DNA of 5,907 nucleotides, from NCBI GenBank assembly GCA_946405485.1, contig CAMJHJ010000156.1, positions 1-5,907 on the forward strand, in the 5' to 3' direction. A program made the position numbers and the translations under genes. Below the pieces are notes generated by a model that saw only the letters and a program-made list of their open reading frames with translations, had not been told where the DNA came from and made no database searches. Position 1 is the first letter of the stretch. Each line of letters begins with the position of its first letter. Origin of the DNA: an uncultured Bacteroidales bacterium. GTDB lineage: Bacteria; Bacteroidota; Bacteroidia; Bacteroidales; UBA932. Of this stretch, positions 1-5,907 are shown one piece after another.

Positions 1-372
1 CTGTCCCAGCAGCGGATAACAGCTAAGGTCCACAAGGTCCCAGTTGTTGATCCGGTCGGTATGGGACAAATAGAAATCTACGCAGGCTTTCTGCATCTCC
101 GGGTTCTTCCTGGCATGGGAAAAAATCTCCACCAGGGCGAGCAGTGCCGCAAGACGCAGCTCGTGGTATTCGCTGGCGATGCATTCCTCCAAGTCATCCA
201 AGCCGGTCTCCCGCCAGCATGCCTTCACCACCTCCCGCGTCACCGGCACCTTGATACCCAGGAACCGGTCCCCTTCCCCATACTGCCCGGGTCCGGTCTT
301 GAAAAAGCGGGACAAGCCTTCCACCTGCGAAGGGTCGGAGTGCAAGAGCATCGTTTCAAGCAGCTTATTCAT
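1..372 (-). CDS. DNA alkylation repair protein, AlkD-like (N-terminal 124 residues, cut by window edge)
   Basis: The minus strand is open from an ATG at 372-370 to the window edge, giving 124 codons; the C-terminal half lies outside. AlkD-family proteins are HEAT-like-repeat DNA glycosylases that remove positively charged alkylated bases (3-methyladenine, 7-methylguanine) in the cytoplasm. Visible family signatures are FFKTGPGQYGEGDRFLG (residues 23-39), VPVTR (42-46), a helix with EYHELRLAALLAL (68-80), and NNWDLVDLS (109-117). In the last, W111 and D115 have the W-x3-D spacing of the Bacillus cereus AlkD tryptophan and catalytic aspartate (W109/D113), so the visible half looks active. The start is supported by a promoter-like element about 27 bases upstream and by family length at the N terminus. 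The gene diverges from the uroporphyrinogen-decarboxylase-like gene. Family assignment is strong; substrate is inferred from the family. Confidence 0.9.
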   Translation of the reverse strand, partial: MNKLLETMLLHSDPSQVEGLSRFFKTGPGQYGEGDRFLGIKVPVTREVVKACWRETGLDDLEECIASEYHELRLAALLALVEIFSHARKNPEMQKACVDFYLSHTDRINNWDLVDLSCYPLLGQ

Positions 373-398
373 CAGAATCTAACGTTGGATCGATGATA

Positions 399-429
399 CA
401 AAGATAAAACAATCCCGCAGGAGTCGCAA
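399..429 (-). promoter_or_regulatory. Bacteroidota-type promoter for the alkD-like gene
   Basis: Read on the minus strand, TTG (429-427) is followed after 20 bases by TATCTTTG (406-399). This matches the Bacteroidota housekeeping promoter consensus (TTG near -33, TAnnTTTG near -7). The -7 element ends 26 bases before the ATG at 372, implying a short leader of about 20 bases without a Shine-Dalgarno sequence, as is usual in this phylum. Transcription has not been observed; this is a consensus match. Confidence 0.6.
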
Positions 430-445
430 TACGGCGGATAATCAC

Positions 446-453
446 TATATTTG
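446..453 (+). promoter_or_regulatory. Likely -7 element for the uroporphyrinogen-decarboxylase-like gene
   Basis: TATATTTG is a perfect TAnnTTTG match. No clear TTG lies 19-21 bases upstream (that stretch reads agtcg), so the -33 half is weak and an activator may be needed. If it is used, transcription would start near 460, downstream of the in-frame TTG at 451, which then could not be the start codon. This favours the ATG at 484 or 493. Confidence 0.45.
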
Positions 454-483
454 AAGAGACATCAATCATTCAACGATGAAGTT

Positions 484-1557
484 ATGGATACGATGACCCC
501 CAGGGAACGCATCATGGCGACCGTCAACCGGCAGCCGGTGGACCGCCGTCCCGTCGATCTGTGGTGCACGCCGGAAGTGCTGGACATGCTGCGCAAATAC
601 ACGGGTGTAGAAGACGAACTGGCCCTGTACAATCACCTCGGAGTGGACAAGATCGTGTGGATCTTCCCGGGCTACAACGGCCGTTTTTTCGACCCGAACG
701 ACAGCGGCGAGATCACCCCGTGGGGCGTCCCTACCCGCATGGTGAAGGCCGGCCTGGCAACGTACCAGGAGTATATCAATCCCCCGATCGGCGATTATAT
801 GGAACCGTCGGAATTGGAAACATACCCTTCCTGGCCTGACCCGGACCTGTTCGATTATGAAGGCGCGAAGGCGCTCGCCAGGAAGGCGCGCTCGTGGGAT
901 TTCGCCACCATAGGGCCCTGGATCTCGCATTTTGAGATCTACTGCCAGATGCGCGGGCTGGAGAATGCGATGATGGACACCCTGGCCTGCCCGGAGTTCC
1001 TGGATGCGACCCTGACGCGTATCGACGCGATCCAGACTGTCATGCTCGAGCGGGTGCTGAAGGAGTTGGGCGACGACCTGGACATCGTCTTCATCAGCGA
1101 TGACATGGGCATGCAGAACAACATGCTGATCTCGCTGGAGTCCTGGGAGACCTTCTTCAAGCCGCGCCTGAAGAACTGGTGCGACCTGATCCACAGTTAC
1201 GGGAAGAAAGTACTCTACCATACCGACGGCGCCGTACTCCCCCTGATCCCGGGCCTGATCGAGTGCGGCATCGACATCCTCAACCCGATCCAGCATGTCT
1301 GTCCCGGCATGGATACGGCGGGCCTGAAGGAAAGGTTCGGGAAGAACCTGATCTTCCACGGCGGCATCGAGAACCAGCGCATCCTGCCCAACGGCACGGC
1401 CGAGGAAGTGCGGCAGGAGACGCTCCACTGCCTGGAGACGCTGGGCAAGGACGGCGGCTACATCTGCTGCTCCTGCCATAACGCACAAGCAGGCACTCCG
1501 GTGGAGAACCTGCTTGCGATGATCGATACGGTAAAAACCTACCAGCAGAGAGACTAA
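484..1557 (+). CDS. Uroporphyrinogen decarboxylase superfamily protein (MtaA/CmuA-like, not HemE)
   Basis: A 357-residue TIM-barrel protein of the URO-D superfamily, which includes heme-pathway decarboxylases and corrinoid-dependent methyltransferases. Numbered from the ATG at 484, it opens with MTPRERIMATVNRQPVDRRP (4-23), the usual family start, so the ATG at 493 (354 residues) is an equally good start. Other landmarks are FISDDMGMQN, LYHTDGAVLPLI (H246, D248), GIDILNPIQ, FHGGIENQRILP (from 291) and ICCSCHNAQAGTP (C328, C329, C331, H332) near the C terminus. Methyltransferases such as MtaA bind zinc through H-x-C plus a distal Cys; here the first motif is H-x-D, so metal binding, if any, differs. 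The usual N-terminal HemE substrate motifs are not evident. No corrinoid protein or activase is in view. It ends in tandem TAA stops that overlap the stop of the convergent small gene. The substrate is unknown. Confidence 0.85.
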   Translation: MDTMTPRERIMATVNRQPVDRRPVDLWCTPEVLDMLRKYTGVEDELALYNHLGVDKIVWIFPGYNGRFFDPNDSGEITPWGVPTRMVKAGLATYQEYINPPIGDYMEPSELETYPSWPDPDLFDYEGAKALARKARSWDFATIGPWISHFEIYCQMRGLENAMMDTLACPEFLDATLTRIDAIQTVMLERVLKELGDDLDIVFISDDMGMQNNMLISLESWETFFKPRLKNWCDLIHSYGKKVLYHTDGAVLPLIPGLIECGIDILNPIQHVCPGMDTAGLKERFGKNLIFHGGIENQRILPNGTAEEVRQETLHCLETLGKDGGYICCSCHNAQAGTPVENLLAMIDTVKTYQQRD

Positions 1558-1715
1558 TAATAGATGAACCGGAACTCGTCGAAATAAGCGACGGAGCCTT
1601 TCGGGATATAGACTGATTTGGGGTTCCCCAATCCCTGGTCGATGGCAGACAGGGATGTCGCACCCAGGACCAGCAGGAAATAAACCAGGACCGAAGTCCG
1701 GAAGATTGTTTTCAT
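1554..1715 (-). CDS. Small secreted protein, 53 residues, unknown function
   Basis: An ATG at 1715-1713 opens a 53-codon frame ending in TAG at 1556-1554. The product starts MKTIFRTSVLVYFLLVLG and continues ATSLSA, a textbook signal peptide: basic N terminus, hydrophobic core, and a small-x-small cleavage site after residue 24. The predicted mature chain is only 29 residues (IDQGLGNPKSVYIPKG, then SVAYFDEFRFIYY), has no cysteine and ends in an aromatic run. Third codon positions are strongly G/C (CTG, GTC, TTC, ATC, CGG), like neighbouring genes, which supports real coding. It converges with the uroporphyrinogen-decarboxylase-like gene, the two stops sharing four bases, and diverges from the glycosyltransferase operon. 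I do not recognise the family. A weak -7-like TATTCTTG (one mismatch) lies about 25 bases upstream of the ATG. It could also be a decayed remnant of a longer exported protein, though no frame damage is visible. Confidence 0.6.
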   Translation of the reverse strand: MKTIFRTSVLVYFLLVLGATSLSAIDQGLGNPKSVYIPKGSVAYFDEFRFIYY

Positions 1716-1753
1716 CGTTTCAACAGTATCTGATTTGAAGGCGCAAGAATAAT

Positions 1754-1770
1754 CATTTTTCCCAAAAATG
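1754..1770. repeat. Short perfect palindrome in the divergent spacer
   Basis: CATTTTT and AAAAATG form a perfect 7-base inverted repeat around CCC. It lies upstream of the small secreted gene (ATG at 1715, minus) and 110 bases before the glycosyltransferase ATG. It could be an operator half-site pair or a weak hairpin; the stem is nearly all A/T, so a chance occurrence is quite possible. The rest of the 1716-1880 spacer shows no ORF or RNA structure I can support. Confidence 0.25.
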
Positions 1771-1826
1771 GAACCGGCAATTAAAGGTCCTCAAGCAGGT
1801 CTGGATGAGAGAGGAACGGAAGGCTC

Positions 1827-1857
1827 TTCGTTTTCCGGCAAAGAATTCGTACCTTTA
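1827..1857 (+). promoter_or_regulatory. Probable promoter of the glycosyltransferase-sulfatase maturase operon
   Basis: TTC (1827-1829), 20 bases, then TACCTTTA (1850-1857). Both halves are one mismatch from the Bacteroidota consensus TTG / TAnnTTTG, and the 20-base spacing equals that of the alkD-like promoter. The implied leader to the ATG at 1881 is about 15-18 bases and lacks a Shine-Dalgarno sequence. Confidence 0.45.
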
Positions 1858-1880
1858 CAGACACAAACGACTCGTGAACT

Positions 1881-3055
1881 ATGAAAAAAGAATACAATGT
1901 CGGCCTTTTCAATGACTGCTTTCCGCCCGTGATGGACGGAGTCTCAGTCTGTGTCAACAATTACGCTTACTGGATGCAGAAGATGGTCGGCAACGTCGCC
2001 GTCATCACACCCAACGTCCCCGGAACGGATTACAGCGTCCACGACTTCGACGTCATCGATTTCTTCTCTGTACCCGTCCCCTTCCGCAAGCCCTATGTCA
2101 CAGGCGTAGCGGAGATGGATCCTGCCTTCCTTCGGAAGATTTCCCAAAGCCGTTTCAAGATCGTCCACGCCCACTGCCCTTTCGGCACGGGCCAAGCCGC
2201 CCAACGGATCGCGAAACTGCAAAGCATCCCCTGCATCGCCACCTTCCACTCCAAATACCGGGACGACTTCTCCCGGGTCATCCCGGAGAAACACGTAGTG
2301 GACCTGATCATCAAGCGCATCATCTCCTTTTACGAAGGAGCCGACCAGGTATGGGTCCCCCAAGCTTCCGTCGAAGACGTCATCCGCGAATACGGATACA
2401 AAGGCAAGGTGGAGGTTGTGGACAACGGCAGCGACCTCTGCGCCGACTACCCAGAAAAGTACTTCGTCGAGGCCCGCGAGTCGATGGGCATAGGCAAGGA
2501 TGAATTCGTCCTGCTCTTCGTCGGCCAGCACATCTGGGAGAAGAATGTCAAGTTCATCATCGAAGCGCTGGAAACCATTAAAGATCAGCAATTCAGGATG
2601 TTTTTCGTCGGTACGGGATATGCCGTGGACGCGATGAAAGAACTGGTCTCGGAAAAGGGTCTGGACCGGCAGGTCACCTTCATCGGCAACCTCACGGACC
2701 GCGAGCGCATCAAGAAGTTCTACGCCGCCGCAGACCTGTTCCTTTTCCCCTCCCTCTACGACAACGCTCCCCTCGTAGTCCGCGAGGCAGCCGCCTTGCA
2801 TACGCCCGCGGTCATGATCAAGGAGTCCACGGCAGCCACTATCCTGACAGACGGCGAGAACGGATTCCTGATCGACAATGACCTGAAGAGTTTCGAAACG
2901 AAACTGCGCGAACTGATCGCTGACCCGCAGCGGGTGCACCGCGTGGGCGTCCAGGCCTCCAAGAGCATCGTGCGCAGTTGGGAAGACGTCGTCGGCGAAG
3001 TGCTGGACCGCTACAACGCGCTGATATCCTCACGAACCCTGATTGCCCGACCCTG

Positions 3056-3056
<1 letters not shown>
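1881..3056 (+). CDS. GT4-family (GT-B fold) glycosyltransferase, glycolipid-type
   Basis: A 391-residue retaining glycosyltransferase of the GT4 group, probably acting on the inner membrane face. The N-terminal Rossmann domain has the acceptor-side loop MDGVSVCVNNYA (18-29), VHAHCPFGTG (95-104, like the HxHxPF-G motif of diacylglycerol and phosphatidylinositol glycosyltransferases) and TFHSKY (121-126). The C-terminal nucleotide-sugar domain has FVGQHIWEKN (213-222), FFVGTG, VTFIGNL, and FPSLYDNAPLVVREAAAL (289-306), the counterpart of the family E-x7-E motif, here D294-x7-E302. There are no transmembrane segments. The stop shares its A with the ATG of the sulfatase-maturase gene (TGATG), so the two are translationally coupled. 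Similarity to glucosyl-diacylglycerol synthases makes a lipid acceptor plausible; donor and acceptor are inferred, and a polysaccharide role is possible. Confidence 0.9.
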
Positions 3057-4318
<1,262 letters not shown>

Positions 4319-4345
<27 letters not shown>

Positions 4346-5299
4346 GTTCGCATAAGAAACCACCCCCAGAAAGATGACCAGCAGCGCGTGCAGTTCGTGC
4401 TGGAGCGTGGCGAACAGCAGTCCCGTCTCCCAACTGCCTCCGTAAAGGGAGGAAACGGATAGTGCCACCAGATAGTGGTACGCACCGATGCCGCCCGGCA
4501 CCGGGATGACCGAGGCGATGTTGCCGACCGCCGTGAAAAACAGGGCGTCCTCCATCCCCAGGCCCGACAGGTCCGGGACCGCCTTGAGGATGCAGAAACA
4601 CATCAGCAGGTACATCAGCCAAATCCCGACCGTATAGAGCAGGAACAGACCCTTACGCGGGAGCTTGAAGAAACTGGCGAAACCCCGGCCGACGGAACTG
4701 AGGGCGTCGGCGACCTTGCGACATACCGCGTTGCGCTCCCGGAAACGGAAAACCGCCCAGAAAAACAGGACCAGCAACACTACGGCGAGGGCGACCAGCC
4801 ACCACAATGAGATGTTCAGCTTGGCGGAGAGAGGCGTCCAGACTTGTTCGACAAAGAAGGGACCGAATTTGCTCCGGTCCAAGACCAGCGCCAGCACAAT
4901 CATGACGAGGACCGCGGCGAAATCCCACGCCCGCTCCATCATGGCCGTGCCGAAGGCATCGCCAAATCCCTCTTTTTTCACCACATAGCCGCAACGGATG
5001 AACTCTCCGGAGCCGGGCAGCGCCACATTTGCAAGGTTCCCGACATTATGGGAATCCCAGACCCGGAGCCAGGGAACGTCATGACCGGCGGACTTCAACA
5101 GATCCCGCCAGCGGGTCGTCCTTAAAACCAATGCGGCGACGGAAGCCGCCAGGAACGGGATCACATAACCCCAGCGCGTGAACTTCAGACCCTCCAGGAA
5201 GGCCTTCCAGTCCACGCTCCGGAATGCAATCCATACCAGCAGCACCGCCAGTGCGGCCGACAGGGAGTATTTGACAACATCTTTGGCTTTCGCCGTCAT
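4319..5299 (-). CDS. YbhN/UPF0104-type integral membrane protein (lysylphosphatidylglycerol synthase membrane-domain family)
   Basis: A 326-residue inner-membrane protein with about seven or eight hydrophobic segments (around residues 11-27, 46-60, 127-141, 165-184, 218-239, 253-268, 275-287 and 295-316). It carries the family landmarks RTTRWRDLL (60-68), NLANVALPGSGEFIRCGYV (88-106), a KKEGFGDAFGTAMMERAWD stretch, and PVPGGIGAYHYLVA (266-279). The family equals the flippase half of MprF; the aminoacyl-transferase half is absent, as is normal for stand-alone YbhN proteins. Such proteins are thought to move or handle lipids and often accompany glycosyltransferases. It starts nine bases after the HMA gene stop, so it is probably the third gene of the receptor operon. 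Its last eight codons overlap the sulfatase-maturase gene on the other strand. The substrate is unknown. Confidence 0.88.
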
Positions 5300-5308
5300 C
5301 TCAAACTT

Positions 5309-5602
5309 TTATTCAAACTTAATCACTTTCGCCTCATAGCCCAACTTCCGGATGGCCTTTGCAAGGGTCGTCGTGTCCGTTTTAGCCTCGTCGAAAACGA
5401 TCTTGACCGTCTGTTCGGACAAGTCCACGGAGACATCCTTCACGCCCTTTTCAAAGCCAATGTTCTCCAGGACTTTCTTCTCGCAGTTCTTGCATTCGAC
5501 GGTGGAGCCATACACTACGGTACGCTTGACCATCTTGGGTTTGGAAGAAGTGGCAAACGCCACCAGAGCCAATGCACAGACAAAAATAGCTAACTTTTTC
5601 AT
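5309..5602 (-). CDS. Secreted heavy-metal-associated (HMA) domain protein
   Basis: A 97-residue protein: signal peptide MKKLAIFVCALALVAFA (1-17, A-x-A cleavage site), a short linker, then one HMA fold (about 26-95). The metal site is ECKNC (C37-x2-C40), followed by the typical EKKVLENI helix, GVKDVSVDLSEQTVKIVFD (53-71) with the beta-strand pair, and AIRKLGYEAKV (83-93). The canonical GMxCxxC methionine is replaced by V35, as seen in some exported relatives. The likely role is periplasmic capture of copper, mercury or a similar soft metal. C9 sits too early and lacks a lipobox, so it is not a lipoprotein. The gene lies 17 bases after the TonB-dependent receptor stop and nine before the YbhN-type gene, so the three are probably co-transcribed. 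HMA assignment is strong; the metal is not determined. Confidence 0.9.
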   Translation of the reverse strand: MKKLAIFVCALALVAFATSSKPKMVKRTVVYGSTVECKNCEKKVLENIGFEKGVKDVSVDLSEQTVKIVFDEAKTDTTTLAKAIRKLGYEAKVIKFE

Positions 5603-5619
5603 GATTCTTATGATTTATT

Positions 5620-5907
5620 TTATTCTGTTTTCCAAATGGTGACGCGGATACCCGCGTAAATCTTGATGCCCATCAGCGGCCCCCAGACGCAACTGGCGTC
5701 GAAACGGTCGCTGAACGGATTGTCCGCCTGAAGGATAGGGCTTGGCTGCCGGTAGTTCGTCAGGTTCTCCCCTCCGACATAGAAATCCACGCCTTTGAAG
5801 CGCTTGGTGACCTGCGCATAGAGCAGCGGGAAAGCCGGCGTATATCCATCGGCATACATCCCTTCATATCCCTTCATGAAATCCCAGACCTTGCAGGGGC
5901 CGTTGAC
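5620..5907 (-). CDS. TonB-dependent outer-membrane receptor, C-terminal end (partial)
   Basis: The minus-strand frame is open from the window edge to TAA at 5622-5620, giving the last 95 residues; an internal ATG at 5877 is not the true start because the frame continues upstream (VNGPCKVWDFMKGYEG). The end of a TonB-dependent beta-barrel is recognisable: alternating strands around FPLLYAQVTKRFKG, the classic VDFYVGGENLTNYRQPSPI segment, DNPFSDRFDAS, and the last strands GPLMGIKIYAGIRVTIW, followed by KTE after the terminal aromatic strand. GGENLTNY with DNPF..FDAS and GPLMG resembles receptors I associate with metal-related Bacteroidota loci, and the adjacent HMA gene agrees. The plug domain and any carboxypeptidase-like N-terminal domain are outside the window, so the ligand cannot be assigned. 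Confidence 0.85.
   Translation of the reverse strand, partial: VNGPCKVWDFMKGYEGMYADGYTPAFPLLYAQVTKRFKGVDFYVGGENLTNYRQPSPILQADNPFSDRFDASCVWGPLMGIKIYAGIRVTIWKTE

Noticed and set aside
61..396. Plus-strand ORF (111 codons) at the left edge
   Set aside because: It lies opposite the AlkD-like gene, which has strong family motifs and its own promoter-like element.
451..483. TTG at 451 as the start of the URO-D-like gene
   Set aside because: It sits inside a perfect -7 element and adds residues not expected before the family MTPRER start.
466..1488. Long minus-strand ORF (340 codons) opposite the URO-D-like gene
   Set aside because: It is a codon-mirror effect of GC-rich third positions; the product has no recognisable domain, while the plus-strand frame has clear family motifs.
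1554..1715. Small secreted protein as a substrate of the nearby radical SAM enzyme
   Set aside because: It has no cysteine and no S-x-P/A-x-R motif, and the enzyme matches true anSMEs in every cluster ligand, so a peptide-modifying (RiPP) pairing is not supported.
1944..2939. Long minus-strand ORF (331 codons) opposite the glycosyltransferase gene
   Set aside because: Shadow of the real gene; Val/Asp/Glu-rich low-complexity product without motifs.
2978..3055. Upstream in-frame ATG for the sulfatase maturase
   Set aside because: It would add an Arg-rich stretch encoded within the glycosyltransferase gene; the TGATG start at 3056 fits coupling and family length better.
4665..4988. Plus-strand ORF (107 codons) inside the YbhN-type gene
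   Set aside because: Shadow frame of a membrane protein gene; no independent coding evidence.

Overview
The window looks like chromosomal DNA of a fairly GC-rich member of the Bacteroidota, most likely a gut-type Bacteroidales. Three things point there: promoter-like TAnnTTTG (-7) elements, one with a TTG 20 bases upstream; start codons without Shine-Dalgarno sequences; and the gene content (anaerobic sulfatase-maturating enzyme, TonB-dependent receptor with a secreted metal-binding partner, orphan uroporphyrinogen-decarboxylase-like protein). The genus cannot be fixed from the sequence alone. No rRNA, tRNA, insertion sequence, phage gene or CRISPR array was seen.

Layout. At the left edge (1-372, minus) is the N-terminal part of an AlkD-type DNA alkylation repair protein. 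It diverges from a uroporphyrinogen-decarboxylase-superfamily gene (484-1557, plus); the 111-base gap holds a -7 element for each direction. The stop codon of that gene overlaps the stop of a 53-codon minus-strand gene (1554-1715) encoding a small protein with a signal peptide. A 165-base divergent spacer (1716-1880) follows, then a plus-strand two-gene operon: a GT4 glycosyltransferase (1881-3056) translationally coupled through TGATG to an anaerobic sulfatase-maturating enzyme (3056-4345).

The right part is a minus-strand operon, read from the right edge inward: the C-terminal end of a TonB-dependent receptor (5620 to beyond 5907), a secreted heavy-metal-associated (HMA) domain protein (5309-5602) and a YbhN/UPF0104-type membrane protein (4319-5299). 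The last gene overlaps the 3' end of the sulfatase-maturase gene by 27 bases, tail to tail.

Working together. Receptor and HMA protein fit an outer-membrane/periplasm metal-handling pair. The YbhN-type protein resembles the membrane domain of lipid flippase/synthases, and the GT4 enzyme resembles glycolipid glycosyltransferases. They could belong to one envelope-lipid process, but they lie in opposing operons, so that link is inference. The least explained items are the small secreted protein at 1554-1715 and the pairing of a glycosyltransferase with a sulfatase maturase where no sulfatase is in view.
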